Shown: positions 48,251 to 58,869 of the stretch, piece after piece
Layout of the letters: each line of letters starts with the position of its first letter
Position numbering within the stretch: position 1 is the stretch's first letter
Assembly (NCBI GenBank): GCA_902601785.1
Contig: CACKOH010000003.1
Span: 1-64,000 of the forward strand
From: an uncultured Pelagibacteraceae bacterium
GTDB taxonomy: Bacteria > Pseudomonadota > Alphaproteobacteria > Pelagibacterales > Pelagibacteraceae
Reading direction: 5' to 3'
Length of the DNA: 64,000 nucleotides
The notes under the pieces: generated by a model
Database searches by the model: none
What the model was told of the DNA's origin: nothing
Seen by the model: only the letters and a program-made list of their open reading frames with translations
Translations under genes and position numbers: made by a program

Positions 48251-49357
48251 TTATTGCAATTTTGAAATTATCGCATCACCCATTGCTGAAGTTGATGCCT
48301 GTTTCATTCCATCTGATAGAATATCTTTAGTTCTCAAACCATCATTTAATACCTGCTGTACTGCTTTTTCTAATGCATCAGCCTCATTATCTAAATCTAA
48401 AGAATACCTTAAAGCCATAGCAAAGCTTAAAATAGAAGCAATAGGATTTGCAATAGATTTACCAGCAATATCTGGTGCTGAACCATGAATAGGTTCGTAC
48501 ATCGCTCTCATTTCTCCATCTTTATTTTTTGCTCCTAAAGATGCAGAAGGTAATAGACCTAAAGAGCCTGTTAGCATTGATGCTTGATCTGAAAGCATAT
48601 CACCAAATAAATTATCAGTTACAATTACATCAAATTGCTTAGGATTTCTTAATAGTTGCATTGCACAATTATCAGCAAGCATATGGCTTAATTCTACATC
48701 TTTAAATTCTTTATCATGAAGTTCTTGTACTTCTTCCTTCCATAACTGTCCGGCTTCCATAACGTTTGATTTTTCACATGAGGTTACTTTATTGGATCTT
48801 TTTCTTGCTAGGTCGAATGCAATACGTGCTACCCTAGCGATTTCATTAGTCGTATATGTATGGGTATTTATTCCTTTTCTTTCTCCATTTTCAATCGGTT
48901 TAATTCCTCTTGGTTCACCAAAATATATTCCACCAGTAAGCTCTCTAACAATCATTATATCTAATCCTGAAACTACCTCTGGTTTTAATGTTGATGCGCT
49001 TACCAATTGTTCAAAGCATATTGCTGGTCGTAAATTAGCAAATAGTTTTAATTCCTTTCTAAGTTTTAGCAATGCTCTTTCTGGTTTTTTAGAAAATTCT
49101 ACTTCATCCCATTTTGGTCCTCCCACCGCACCTAACATAACAACTTCACTCTCCAAAGCTTTATAAAATACTTCGTCAGTAATTGGAGTGCCATGTTTGT
49201 CATAAGAACAACCACCAGCAAGATCTTCATCTATTTCAAAATCTAAAGATTTTTTGTCGTTGAACCAGTTAATAATTTTTTTCACTTCACGAATTACTTC
49301 TGGTCCAATACCGTCACCAGGCAATAAAAGAATTTTTCTTTTTTTTACCTTAATCAT
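48251..49357 (-). CDS. leuB: 3-isopropylmalate dehydrogenase
   Basis: [44 protein letters not shown]. Confidence 0.97.
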   Translation of the reverse strand: MIKVKKRKILLLPGDGIGPEVIREVKKIINWFNDKKSLDFEIDEDLAGGCSYDKHGTPITDEVFYKALESEVVMLGAVGGPKWDEVEFSKKPERALLKLRKELKLFANLRPAICFEQLVSASTLKPEVVSGLDIMIVRELTGGIYFGEPRGIKPIENGERKGINTHTYTTNEIARVARIAFDLARKRSNKVTSCEKSNVMEAGQLWKEEVQELHDKEFKDVELSHMLADNCAMQLLRNPKQFDVIVTDNLFGDMLSDQASMLTGSLGLLPSASLGAKNKDGEMRAMYEPIHGSAPDIAGKSIANPIASILSFAMALRYSLDLDNEADALEKAVQQVLNDGLRTKDILSDGMKQASTSAMGDAIISKLQ

Positions 49358-49955
49358 TAAAAATCCATGGTTTTTTAGTTTTTAAACTATTTTCAAAAGT
49401 TTTAATTTTGTCTACTTTTTTTAAAGATAAAGCAATGTCATCAAGGCCTTCTAGTAAACACTTTTTCTTAAATGGATCTATTTCAAATTTAATTTCGTTA
49501 TTACCATAAACAATTACTTGTTCATTTAAATCAACTGAGATTTCTTCTTTTCTAATTGCATATTCTGAAATCTCTTTTATTTTTTCCTCATCAAGAATAA
49601 TTGGCAAAATACCATTCTTAAAGCAATTACTATAAAAAATATCTGCATAACTTGAGCTAATTACACATGTAATTCCAAAATCTAGCAATGCCCATGGAGC
49701 ATGTTCTCTTGATGAACCGCATCCAAAATTTTTTCCAGCAATCAAAATTTTGGATTTATTGAAGGGATCCTTGTTAAGAATAAAATTTTCAATTTCTTTT
49801 CCTTGATCATCATATCTCATCTCAAAAAACAAGTTTTTTCCAAGTCCAGTTCTTTTAATAGTTTTCAAAAATTGCTTAGGAATAATCATATCTGTATCAA
49901 TATTAACTATTGGCAGATATGCAGGAATACTCTTTAGTGTATTAAACTTTTGCAT
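49350..49955 (-). CDS. leuD: 3-isopropylmalate dehydratase small subunit
   Basis: [36 protein letters not shown]. Confidence 0.97.
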   Translation of the reverse strand: MQKFNTLKSIPAYLPIVNIDTDMIIPKQFLKTIKRTGLGKNLFFEMRYDDQGKEIENFILNKDPFNKSKILIAGKNFGCGSSREHAPWALLDFGITCVISSSYADIFYSNCFKNGILPIILDEEKIKEISEYAIRKEEISVDLNEQVIVYGNNEIKFEIDPFKKKCLLEGLDDIALSLKKVDKIKTFENSLKTKKPWIFND

Positions 49956-51359
49956 TTAATTTTGATACTTTCTAACATCATCAAGGTTTCCAGAAATTGC
50001 AGCTGCAGCTGCCATCCCTGGACTGACCAAATGAGTTCTGCCACCTCTACCTTGTCTACCCTCAAAATTTCTATTTGAAGTAGAAGCACATCTTTCCTCT
50101 GGCTTAAGCTTATCAGCATTCATGGCTAAACACATAGAACAGCCTGGCTCTCTCCACTCAAATCCTGAACTGATGAAAATCTTATCTAATCCCTCTTGCT
50201 CAGCTTGTTCTTTAACTAACCCAGATCCTGGAACTACCATTGCATTAACGTGTGATGATATTTTTTTATCTTTTAAAATTTTTGCCGCCTCTCTTAAATC
50301 CTCAATTCTTCCGTTTGTACAACTTCCTATAAATACTTTATCGATTTTTATATCAGTTGCTGACATATCAGGTTTTAGTCCCATGTATTTCAATGATCTT
50401 TCAATTGAATTCTTTTTATCTTCGTCTGTTTCAGTTTGTGGATTAGGAACTTTTCCATCAATTGTAATAACATCTTGTGGCGAAGTTCCCCATGTTATCA
50501 TTGGCAAAATTTCCGCTGCATTTAAATTTATTTCCTTATCAAAATTTGCATCTTTGTCAGTCTTTAGACCGCTCCAGTAATTTAAAGCTTTTTCCCAATT
50601 TTGACCCTTCGGTGACATAGGTTTGCCTTTTAAATACTCAAATATTTTTTCATCTGGTGCAATCAATCCTGCTCTTGCTCCACCTTCAATTGTCATATTG
50701 CAAATTGTCATTCTTTGCTCAACGCTCAATGATCTTATTAAATCTCCAGCATATTCTATTACACAACCTGTACCGCCAGCTGTACCAATTTTTCCAATTA
50801 TCTGAAGAATTACGTCTTTTGAAGTGACACCAATCGGAAGTTTCCCATTAACATTAATTCTAAAATTTTTTGCTTTTTTTTGAACTAGTGTTTGTGTTGC
50901 TAAAACGTGTTCAACTTCTGACGTTCCAATTCCAAATGCTAAAGCACCAAAGGCTCCATGGGTTGCAGTATGACTATCACCACATACAATAACAGTACCT
51001 GGTTGAGTAAAGCCCTGTTCTGGACCTATGATATGCACAATTCCTTGTCGTCTGTCATCCATTCCAAAAAGTTGAATACCAAACTCCTTACAATTTGTAT
51101 TTAAAGTATCTACTTGTATTTTAGATTCTTGATCAGCTATTCCTTTAGTTCTGTCAGTAGTTGGAACATTATGATCTGCAACTGCAAGTGTTAGATCAGG
51201 ATGTCTTACTTTCCTATTTGAATTTCTTAATCCTTCAAATGCTTGTGGACTTGTCACTTCATGAATTAAATGTCTATCAACAAAAATAAGCGCTGTTCCA
51301 TCATCCTGTTGATCAACCAAGTGATCATTCCATATTTTATCGTAAAGTGTTGTGGACAT
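49956..51359 (-). CDS. leuC: 3-isopropylmalate dehydratase large subunit
   Basis: [55 protein letters not shown]. Confidence 0.97.
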   Translation of the reverse strand: MSTTLYDKIWNDHLVDQQDDGTALIFVDRHLIHEVTSPQAFEGLRNSNRKVRHPDLTLAVADHNVPTTDRTKGIADQESKIQVDTLNTNCKEFGIQLFGMDDRRQGIVHIIGPEQGFTQPGTVIVCGDSHTATHGAFGALAFGIGTSEVEHVLATQTLVQKKAKNFRINVNGKLPIGVTSKDVILQIIGKIGTAGGTGCVIEYAGDLIRSLSVEQRMTICNMTIEGGARAGLIAPDEKIFEYLKGKPMSPKGQNWEKALNYWSGLKTDKDANFDKEINLNAAEILPMITWGTSPQDVITIDGKVPNPQTETDEDKKNSIERSLKYMGLKPDMSATDIKIDKVFIGSCTNGRIEDLREAAKILKDKKISSHVNAMVVPGSGLVKEQAEQEGLDKIFISSGFEWREPGCSMCLAMNADKLKPEERCASTSNRNFEGRQGRGGRTHLVSPGMAAAAAISGNLDDVRKYQN

Positions 51360-51370
51360 TGAAAAAAAAA

Positions 51371-51925
51371 TTATTTTTTTTCTGAAGGGCTTTCTAATTT
51401 TTTTTCTTCTTTAGAAGCCTCTTCTTTCGGTGCCTCCTCAGCTTTAACAGCATTATCTTGTACCGCTTCTGTTTTAGGGGCTTCCTCTTTTGTAGCCTCA
51501 GCAGCTGGGGCAACATTTTCTTCCGTTACAGTCTCTGGCTTAACACCGATATCAATACCAATTTTTTTTCTTATTTTTTCTGCAATTCTTGCTGATTTAC
51601 CTGTTCTATCTCTTAAATAATATAGTTTTGCTCTTCTTACTTTACCTGATCTAATAACTTTAATTGAGTCTATTAAAGTTCCATATAAAGGAAATGTTCT
51701 TTCAACGCCTTCTCCAAATGAAATCTTTCTTACTGTAAAAGAAGAGTTTAAGTCTCTACTTTTTTTTGCAATACATACACCTTCGAAATATTGAATTCTC
51801 TCCTTTTTACCCTCAGTAATTCTTACCCCAACCTTAACAACATCCCCTGGATAAAAATCTGGAATTTTTTTCTCAGAAAGAATTTTTTTTACGTTGTGTT
51901 GGTTTATTTCCTCAATAGTTTTCAT
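51371..51925 (-). CDS. rplS: 50S ribosomal protein L19 with ~65-residue Glu/Ala/Lys-rich C-terminal tail
   Basis: [32 protein letters not shown]...[16 protein letters not shown]; tail [39 protein letters not shown]. Confidence 0.95.
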   Translation of the reverse strand: MKTIEEINQHNVKKILSEKKIPDFYPGDVVKVGVRITEGKKERIQYFEGVCIAKKSRDLNSSFTVRKISFGEGVERTFPLYGTLIDSIKVIRSGKVRRAKLYYLRDRTGKSARIAEKIRKKIGIDIGVKPETVTEENVAPAAEATKEEAPKTEAVQDNAVKAEEAPKEEASKEEKKLESPSEKK

Positions 51926-51941
51926 GTTTATATTAATCAAA

Positions 51942-52628
51942 TTAGTCTTTCTTATATTTTTCCCATAAATCTGGTCTTCGGACGCGTGTTATAGCCTCAG
52001 ATTGAGATAAACGCCAGTCTTTAATTTTACTATGATCACCTGATAATAGTACATCTGGTACTGATTTTTCTTCCCAAATTTGAGGTTTTGTATACTGCGG
52101 ATACTCTAATAGACCATTTTCAAAAGTTTCTTCGATCTTAGAATTATCATTCCCTAATACCCCTGGTAATAGCCTGAGTACACTATCAATAACAACATAT
52201 GCAGCTGTTTCGCCTCCTGACAAAACATAATCTCCTATACTTACTTCTTCTATATTTCTTGTAGATAATACTCTCTCGTCAACGCCTTCAAAATGACCAC
52301 AAATAAGTGATAAGGATTTTGCAGTTGCCAATTTTTTCGCATAGCTTTGATCAAATTTTTTTCCTTTTGGAGACAAATATAAAATTTTTTCACCTTCAAT
52401 TCTGTTTTGATCTAATGATTTAGCAAGGACATCTGCCTTTAGTAACATTCCTGATCCACCACCATAAGGTGTGTCATCTACAGTTTTATGTTTATCTTCA
52501 GCTGCATCTCTTATGTTAACAACCTTTAAATCCCATAACTTTTTAGACATAGCTTTTCCATATAATCCTTTTGACAGAGGACCAGGAAAAACTTCTGGAT
52601 AAAGTGTAAACACTTGAGCTTGCCACAT
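51942..52628 (-). CDS. trmD: tRNA (guanine-N1)-methyltransferase
   Basis: [53 protein letters not shown]. Confidence 0.97.
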   Translation of the reverse strand: MWQAQVFTLYPEVFPGPLSKGLYGKAMSKKLWDLKVVNIRDAAEDKHKTVDDTPYGGGSGMLLKADVLAKSLDQNRIEGEKILYLSPKGKKFDQSYAKKLATAKSLSLICGHFEGVDERVLSTRNIEEVSIGDYVLSGGETAAYVVIDSVLRLLPGVLGNDNSKIEETFENGLLEYPQYTKPQIWEEKSVPDVLLSGDHSKIKDWRLSQSEAITRVRRPDLWEKYKKD

Positions 52629-52642
52629 AAATAATTTTTAAA

Positions 52643-53089
52643 CTATTTTTTTTCTGCCTTTGGAGCTTCTGCCTTTGGAACTTCTGCTGCTGGTGCTGCG
52701 TCTGCTTTAGGAGCTTCTGCCTTTGGAGCTTCTGCTGCTGGTGCTGCGTCTGCTTTAGGAGCTTCAGTTTTATCTCCCTCTTTTTTATTCCTTTCTTTTT
52801 TTGGAATAGCTTTATTAGGGTTATTACCGTTTACAGGCATTGGCATTAATTCATTTTCTCCCAATATTCTCGCAACTCTAGTCGTTGGTTTAGCTCCTTG
52901 ACCGAGCCAATATTTAATTCTTTCAGCCTCAAGACCTACTCTTTCTTTTTTATCTTTGGGTAAAAGAGGATTAAAAAATCCAACCTTCTCAATAAATCTT
53001 CCATCTCTCGCAAAACGACTATCAGCTACAACGACTTTATATACCGGACGTTTTTTTGTTCCTCCTCTTGATAATCTTAGTTTTAACAT
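52643..53089 (-). CDS. rpsP: 30S ribosomal protein S16 with repetitive Ala/Pro/Lys/Glu C-terminal tail
   Basis: [42 protein letters not shown]; tail [41 protein letters not shown]. Confidence 0.96.
   Translation of the reverse strand: MLKLRLSRGGTKKRPVYKVVVADSRFARDGRFIEKVGFFNPLLPKDKKERVGLEAERIKYWLGQGAKPTTRVARILGENELMPMPVNGNNPNKAIPKKERNKKEGDKTEAPKADAAPAAEAPKAEAPKADAAPAAEVPKAEAPKAEKK
52681..52771 (-). repeat. 48-bp in-frame tandem direct repeat inside the rpsP tail (two near-complete copies plus a degenerate partial copy toward 52660)
   Basis: cttctgctgctggtgctgcgtctgctttaggagcttc at 52681 recurs at 52729; 16-aa unit. Confidence 0.85.
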
Positions 53090-53103
53090 ATCTTCTCCTT
53101 TTA

Positions 53104-54462
53104 TTATTTTAATTGGTTAAATAGCTCTGGTGGTATTCCTTTATCAGACATACCCTTGATATTTCCTTTGGACATCTTTTTCATCATTTCAGACATCATT
53201 TTAAATTGTTTTAACAATTTATTGATAGTGGCTGGATTGGTACCAGAGCCATTAGCAATTCTTTTTTTTCTAGAACCATCAATTATTTTTGGGTTCTCTC
53301 TCTCTTTTTTTGTCATAGACAAAATAATAGCTTCATTTATAGTAATAACACTTTCATCAATTCCAGCTGAGTCCATTTGAGATTTAATTTTTGAGACTCC
53401 TGGCATAAATGACATTATTCCTTCAATGCCACCCATTTTTTTCATTTGTCTTAGTTGAGCCAAATAATCTTGCATTGAAAACTGACCTTTTTTTAAATTT
53501 TCTTCAGCTTTTTTAATATTTTCTTCGCCAAGATCTTGAGCAGCTTTTTCAACAAGAGAAACTATGTCTCCCATTCCAAGAATTCTGTTAGCTATTCTGT
53601 CAGGGTGAAATACTTCAAGATTGTCAATTTTTTCCCCAATTCCTAAAAATTTAATAGGAACATTTGAAACATATTTCATACTGACCGCAGCACCTCCTCT
53701 AGCATCACCATCGGCTCTAGTTAAAATAATTCCTGATAAATTAACTGTATTTTTAAATTCCTTTGCAACTGATGCTGCAACTTGACCTGTTAAAGAGTCT
53801 GCTACTAGGAATGTTTCTGTTGGATTAATTACATCTTCAATTTGTTTAATCTCACTCATCATCTGTAAGTCAATTTGAGTTCTTCCAGCAGTATCAAAAA
53901 GAATTATTTCAGCACCATTCAAATTAGCAGCACCAATTGCTCTTCTACAAATATCTGCTGGTTGCTGCCCTTCAACAATTGGTAGGGTTAAAATATTATT
54001 CTGTTCCCCTAAAGATCTAAGTTGCTCTTGAGCTGCTGGTCTATAAATATCTAAACTCACCATCATTACTTTTTTCTTTTTGTTACTCTCTAAATATTTG
54101 GCAAGTTTTGCAGTTGTTGTTGTTTTACCTGAACCTTGAAGTCCTACCAACATCATTGGGACAGGTGGTACCGCATTAAGATTTATATCACTATTAGCCT
54201 CTCCCAACAAACTTACAAGTTCGTCGTAGACAATTTTGACAACCATATCCCCTGGTGAAGTTGATCTAATAATCTCTTGGCCTAGAGCTTTTGGCTTAAC
54301 TTTTTCAATAAAATCTTTAGCAACCTCTAAAGACACATCAGCCTCTAAAAGAGCTTGCCTAATTCCTCTTAAACCTTCATCAACTTGAGCTTCATCAAGT
54401 GAAGGTGATTTTTTTAAAGAAGAAAAGATTTCTTCAAATTTATTTGTTAAATTTTCAAACAT
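53104..54462 (-). CDS. ffh: Signal recognition particle protein Ffh (start chosen at internal Met [13 protein letters not shown])
   Basis: [45 protein letters not shown], Met-rich M domain. Confidence 0.96.
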   Translation of the reverse strand: MFENLTNKFEEIFSSLKKSPSLDEAQVDEGLRGIRQALLEADVSLEVAKDFIEKVKPKALGQEIIRSTSPGDMVVKIVYDELVSLLGEANSDINLNAVPPVPMMLVGLQGSGKTTTTAKLAKYLESNKKKKVMMVSLDIYRPAAQEQLRSLGEQNNILTLPIVEGQQPADICRRAIGAANLNGAEIILFDTAGRTQIDLQMMSEIKQIEDVINPTETFLVADSLTGQVAASVAKEFKNTVNLSGIILTRADGDARGGAAVSMKYVSNVPIKFLGIGEKIDNLEVFHPDRIANRILGMGDIVSLVEKAAQDLGEENIKKAEENLKKGQFSMQDYLAQLRQMKKMGGIEGIMSFMPGVSKIKSQMDSAGIDESVITINEAIILSMTKKERENPKIIDGSRKKRIANGSGTNPATINKLLKQFKMMSEMMKKMSKGNIKGMSDKGIPPELFNQLK

Positions 54463-54483
54463 ATTTTTACACAGCAGTAATCG

Positions 54484-54587
54484 CACTAGTGGGCGAAGCC
54501 TCGCTGACTAGTGTCGATCTCCTTGTTTCCAAAGACACCGCAAAGTTAATGTTTTTGCGGAAACGCCAACAACCTATAATAGAGGTT
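54484..54587. other. Intergenic region with three predicted hairpins between ffh and dapF; strand undetermined
   Basis: CACTAGT(54484-54490)/ACTAGTG(54507-54513) with inner GCGA/TCGC; CCGCAAA(54538-54544)/TTTGCGG(54554-54560); AACCT(54571-54575)/AGGTT(54583-54587). Confidence 0.6.
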
Positions 54588-54620
54588 CAAAAAGTCAATA
54601 AATAAGTTAAATATCTATAT

Positions 54621-55445
54621 ATGGATATCAAAGCGTTTAAAATGGATGGTTTGGGTAATGATTTTGTCATTATAGATAATAGGCATAAAATTACTGATTT
54701 AAGCAAAGAGCAAATTATTAAAATTTGCGATAGAGAATTTATAGGTTGTGATCAATTAATATTAATAACTAAAAATGATAGTTCTGATGCATCTCTAGAA
54801 TTTTATAATTCTGATGGTGGAACTTCTGGAGCATGTGGAAATGGAACAAGGTGTGTTGCAGATTTGTTATCTAAAGAAAATAATAAATCATTAGTTACTT
54901 TAACTACACAATCTGGTGATTTAAAATCTGAGATATTAGGAAAAAAACTAGTCTCTACAGAAATTGGGAAAGGTAGAACAGAGTGGAATGAGATTCCACT
55001 TTCTGAAGAATTGGACACCAATAACCTTAATATAAAAATAACTGATCTAAATAATAATAATCATACTGGTGGTACAGCAGTAAATGTTGGTAACCCTCAT
55101 ATCATTTTTTTTGTTGAGAATAATGAAAATTTTGAAATAAAAAAAATTGGACCACAAATTGAACACCATCCCTTGTTTCCAGAAAAATGTAATGTCACTT
55201 TAGCAACAGTTGTTAATAAAGAACTAATTAAAGTTAAAGTGTGGGAAAGAGGAGCAGGTCTTACTAAGGCTTGTGGTACGGCAGCTTGTGCTACTGCTTT
55301 TGCTGCATTGAGAAATGGACTTTCAGGTAATAAAGTAGATATCGAGTTTTCTACTGGCAAGTTATCAATATTTATTGATGAAAATAACAGTATTCACATG
55401 AAAGGACCCGTGTCTGATATTAAAGAAATTAATATAAAAATTTAA
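54621..55445 (+). CDS. dapF: Diaminopimelate epimerase
   Basis: KMDGLGNDFVIID, SDGGTSGACGNGTRC, WERGAGLTKACGTAACA. Confidence 0.97.
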   Translation: MDIKAFKMDGLGNDFVIIDNRHKITDLSKEQIIKICDREFIGCDQLILITKNDSSDASLEFYNSDGGTSGACGNGTRCVADLLSKENNKSLVTLTTQSGDLKSEILGKKLVSTEIGKGRTEWNEIPLSEELDTNNLNIKITDLNNNNHTGGTAVNVGNPHIIFFVENNENFEIKKIGPQIEHHPLFPEKCNVTLATVVNKELIKVKVWERGAGLTKACGTAACATAFAALRNGLSGNKVDIEFSTGKLSIFIDENNSIHMKGPVSDIKEINIKI

Positions 55446-56362
55446 TGGGAATTTTTGATAAATTTAAATCTGGTTTTAAGAAAAGTGCGTCAGCATTTAG
55501 TTCAGGGTTAAAAAATATTGTCATTAAAAAAGAAATAGATGACAAAACATTAGATAAAATTGAAGATTATTTGATTCAATCAGATGTTGGGATTGCTGCT
55601 GCATCAGAAATTAGAGAAATTGTTTCCCAAACTAAAATTGATCCAAACAAAGATACAGCAGATGAGATAAATACTATTTTAAAAAATTATATAATTGAAT
55701 TAATGAAACCTTTGGAAAATTTTAAATTTTTTAAAAAAAAACAAAAACTTAACGCAATACTTATTTCTGGTGTCAATGGAGTTGGCAAAACAACCACCAT
55801 AGGAAAAATTAGCAAAATATTTAAAGGTAATGGAAACAAAGTAATGCTTGCTGCATCAGATACATTTAGAGCAGCAGCAATTGAACAATTAGAAAACTGG
55901 TCAAAAAAGGTAGATGTTTCAATTACTAAATCATCACAAGGAGCTGATCCAGCTTCAGTGGCATATAAAGCAATAGAAGAGGCGGTAAATAATCAATTCG
56001 ATCAAGTTTTGATAGACACTGCTGGAAGATTACAAAACAAAAAAAATTTAATGGAGGAATACAAAAAAATTGCGAACGTAACAAAAAAAATAGACTCTGA
56101 AGCTCCTCACGATGTAATTTTAGTTTTAGACGCTACCTCTGGACAAAATGTGATTAATCAAGTTGAAGAATTTAATAAAATTATTCCTATTACAGGGCTA
56201 ATAATGACAAAATTAGATGGAACCGCGAAAGGTGGCATTCTTTTAGCAGTTGCTAAAAAATATAAGCTACCAATTATTGCTCTTGGTTTAGGAGAAAAAG
56301 AAGATGATTTACAGATTTTTGAGGCAGAAAAGTTTGCAGAAGCTTTTACACAAATTAATTAA
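55445..56362 (+). CDS. ftsY: SRP receptor FtsY
   Basis: GVNGVGKTTTIGKISKIF, DTFRAAAIEQLENW, DTAGRLQNKKNLMEE, TKLDGTAKGGILLAV. Confidence 0.96.
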   Translation: MGIFDKFKSGFKKSASAFSSGLKNIVIKKEIDDKTLDKIEDYLIQSDVGIAAASEIREIVSQTKIDPNKDTADEINTILKNYIIELMKPLENFKFFKKKQKLNAILISGVNGVGKTTTIGKISKIFKGNGNKVMLAASDTFRAAAIEQLENWSKKVDVSITKSSQGADPASVAYKAIEEAVNNQFDQVLIDTAGRLQNKKNLMEEYKKIANVTKKIDSEAPHDVILVLDATSGQNVINQVEEFNKIIPITGLIMTKLDGTAKGGILLAVAKKYKLPIIALGLGEKEDDLQIFEAEKFAEAFTQIN

Positions 56363-56918
56363 TTAAAGTGCTTGAGATTAAAGGTTTGTAAAAACTACAT
56401 TTATAATTATCCTTAAAATCATAATGATCACAGCCTTTTGCAATTGAAGAAATAATAAAATCAAATTTTCCATTAACCGGATAAATTTCCAATTTCTTTT
56501 CTGCAATATCAAATTTAAAGTTTGCTCTTAAACTTTTAACAGCACTAATCATAACAAGTGTTTTATTATCTTTTAATAAATAATAAGCAAAATCATCTGG
56601 AAAAACTGGAAAATCATATTCTTGTAAAAAATATTTAGCTTTTCTTGGAAACCATTCGTGAGATATCAAAGGTAAAGAACTTTTAGTTTTATAATTATAA
56701 ATATAAAGATCTTTAGGATAATCATTTATATAATTACTATCTTCTCCTTTCGCCAAAATAGCCTTTTCACGTGTTTTAAAATATAATGCAAATTTTTCAT
56801 TGTGAGAATTCATATGATCAATATGAAATAAATTATCAACTGAAGATAAATTTTCATTAGCAGAACTAAAGGTTTCAAATGAAAATAATATAAAAATAAA
56901 TAAATATAATTTTTTCAT
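56355..56918 (-). CDS. Secreted/periplasmic hypothetical protein
   Basis: 187-aa ORF with N-terminal signal peptide MKKLYLFIFILFSFETFSSA; no family recognised. Confidence 0.65.
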   Translation of the reverse strand: MKKLYLFIFILFSFETFSSANENLSSVDNLFHIDHMNSHNEKFALYFKTREKAILAKGEDSNYINDYPKDLYIYNYKTKSSLPLISHEWFPRKAKYFLQEYDFPVFPDDFAYYLLKDNKTLVMISAVKSLRANFKFDIAEKKLEIYPVNGKFDFIISSIAKGCDHYDFKDNYKCSFYKPLISSTLIN

Positions 56919-56967
56919 CCTTAATTATTAAAAAAAAAGTTTGAATTATATTTGTTTAGAATGTGGC

Positions 56968-57786
56968 TTAATTTAATCTTTTTAAAAAGTTATTTAGCTC
57001 AGAAACTAGCTTAGAATTGTACTCCATCATATGGTCATCATATTCTGTAAAATATGAATATTTTGGATTATTTGCTAAATCAAATATTTTTTTCCCCATC
57101 CAGAAAGGAACTATTTGATCAGCTTCACCATGCATGACCAAAACAGGAATTTTAATATTTTTAATTTTTTCTTTGTTTTTGTATTTATCTTTTAAAAGAA
57201 GTCCAACAGGTATGTAGGGATAAAAATTTTTTGCAGCTTCCGCCATGGAGGTAAAAGGTGTCTCCAAAATTAATCCAGCGAAATTTTTATTTTGAGCTAT
57301 CTCTGTTGCTATCCCTGTGCCAAGCGATTCACCATAAATAATTATATCTTTTTCAACTACACCTTTTTTTTTAAGCCAATCAATTGCACTATTTCCATCA
57401 ATATAAAGGTTATTTTCTGTGGGTTTTCCCTCATTGCCACTAAAACCCCTCCAAGCTATGATTAAAAAATTTACATCTAAATCTTTAAAATGATTTAATT
57501 TGTATATTCTATTTTCTAGTTTTCCTGCATTTCCATGAAAGTAAAGTATAGTTTTATAATTATCTAAACTCTTGTTATGAAACCAGCCCACAAGATTAAT
57601 GTTATCACTTGTTTTGATATTAACCTTTTCTATTTCTACTTCTAGCTTATCCCCAAAATAGTTATTTTCATCTGGATGATACATAAGATTTCGCTGAAAA
57701 ATAAAAAGTAAAATTAATATTGAAAGATAAATAGTTATAATCCCAATTATAATTTCCAAGAAAAGATTCCTACGTTTTAGTCTCAT
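56968..57786 (-). CDS. Membrane-anchored alpha/beta hydrolase (YfhR/BEM46-like)
   Basis: N-terminal TM, YFHGNAGKLENR, IIYGESLGTGIA, VLVMHGEADQIVPF. Confidence 0.85.
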   Translation of the reverse strand: MRLKRRNLFLEIIIGIITIYLSILILLFIFQRNLMYHPDENNYFGDKLEVEIEKVNIKTSDNINLVGWFHNKSLDNYKTILYFHGNAGKLENRIYKLNHFKDLDVNFLIIAWRGFSGNEGKPTENNLYIDGNSAIDWLKKKGVVEKDIIIYGESLGTGIATEIAQNKNFAGLILETPFTSMAEAAKNFYPYIPVGLLLKDKYKNKEKIKNIKIPVLVMHGEADQIVPFWMGKKIFDLANNPKYSYFTEYDDHMMEYNSKLVSELNNFLKRLN

Positions 57787-58675
57787 AATTTTTTTTAGCT
57801 AGATAAACGCCCAAGAATACCAGAGCTGTACCTACATAATGAAACGTTTCAAGTTTTTCATCAAATAAAAAATATCCATAAATTGCCCCGTAAATTGTAA
57901 AAACGTAAAGAGTAAAACCAGTTAAAGATGCTCCTAGGTTTTTTTGAGCTTGAGTGTATAAAGTAAATGCAATTATCCCTGGGGATATAGCTGCAAATAA
58001 TACCCACATATAAAATTCTTCATTAAAAACGGTCCTTACCACTAAAAATTCTTCAACCATATAAAAAGGTAATAAACTAAGTGCGCCAAAAAAAGAAACT
58101 AAAGTAAATCTTTGAAAAATTGATAATTCAGATTTCCAATAGAAAAGATAGATTGAATATAATGCCCAACCTACTGCTGCTGCAAGCATCCATAGATCAC
58201 CGATTGTAAACTTTAAATTTATTAACAAGTTTAAATCACCTTTTATGATAATTGCAAAAACACCAATTAAACAAGAAATTAATCCAATTATTTTTAAAAA
58301 ATTTATTTTTTCTTTAAAAAATATTGCTGAAATCATAATTATAAAAATTGGTGATGAAGTATAAATAATAGCCATATTAGTAACAGTTGTTGTTGCTCCA
58401 GCTAAAAATGGAAAAGCACCACATACGCCACATCCCATAGCGCCTAAAAAAAATAATTTTTTGTATTCTTTTTTGATTATAGAATAATTTTTTTTAAGTG
58501 ATAAATATGTAAAAGGTAAAAGAATTATAAAAACAAACGTCCATCTCCAAAACGCTAAAGAAATAGGAGGAACAAATTCAATACCACCTCTTGCAACTAT
58601 TAGATTAGAAGACATAAATATTGGTTGAATAAAAAGTAATGAAAATGCTAAAAAATTTGTTTTTTGTTTAGACAA
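57770..58675 (-). CDS. EamA/DMT-family transporter
   Basis: Ten-TM duplicated EamA pattern; LAFWRWTFVFIILLP, GWALYSIYLFYWK. Confidence 0.85.
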   Translation of the reverse strand: MSKQKTNFLAFSLLFIQPIFMSSNLIVARGGIEFVPPISLAFWRWTFVFIILLPFTYLSLKKNYSIIKKEYKKLFFLGAMGCGVCGAFPFLAGATTTVTNMAIIYTSSPIFIIMISAIFFKEKINFLKIIGLISCLIGVFAIIIKGDLNLLINLKFTIGDLWMLAAAVGWALYSIYLFYWKSELSIFQRFTLVSFFGALSLLPFYMVEEFLVVRTVFNEEFYMWVLFAAISPGIIAFTLYTQAQKNLGASLTGFTLYVFTIYGAIYGYFLFDEKLETFHYVGTALVFLGVYLAKKNYETKT

Positions 58676-58691
58676 TTTAATACTTAAAAAA

Positions 58692-58868
58692 TTATTTCTT
58701 GTCGAAAAAGGCTTCGTAGACCATCATAAAAATTGCTATGGCCATTAAGATATAAACAGGGAGTACGTCAAAAAAACCAATCATTGTTGATCTTGTTAAT
58801 GTAGTTGCAAGACCTATTAGAAATGCTGCTGCCAGCAATGTTCCAAGAAATGTTGTAAATTTATTCAT
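58692..58868 (-). CDS. Small two-TM membrane protein (58 aa), unknown function
   Basis: MNKFTTFLGTLLAAAFLIGLATTLTRSTMIGFFDVLPVYILMAIAIFMMVYEAFFDKK; ATG one base after the amidase stop. Confidence 0.6.
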   Translation of the reverse strand: MNKFTTFLGTLLAAAFLIGLATTLTRSTMIGFFDVLPVYILMAIAIFMMVYEAFFDKK

Positions 58869-58869
58869 T

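Noticed and set aside
48792-50805. Plus-strand ORFs at 48792, 50122 and 50623, and minus-strand 49934
   Set aside because: Overlap leuB/leuC coding sequence; translations lack any recognisable family.
54399-54605. 68-aa plus-strand ORF through the ffh start and the hairpin region
   Set aside because: It is antisense to ffh in its first third and runs through the inverted repeats; no recognisable domain and no clear RBS; treated as spurious.
54470-54605. Idea that the ffh-dapF gap encodes SRP (4.5S) RNA, tmRNA or a tRNA
   Set aside because: The invariant SRP domain IV sequence, tmRNA tag/acceptor elements and tRNA T-loop/acceptor pairing are not visible on either strand.
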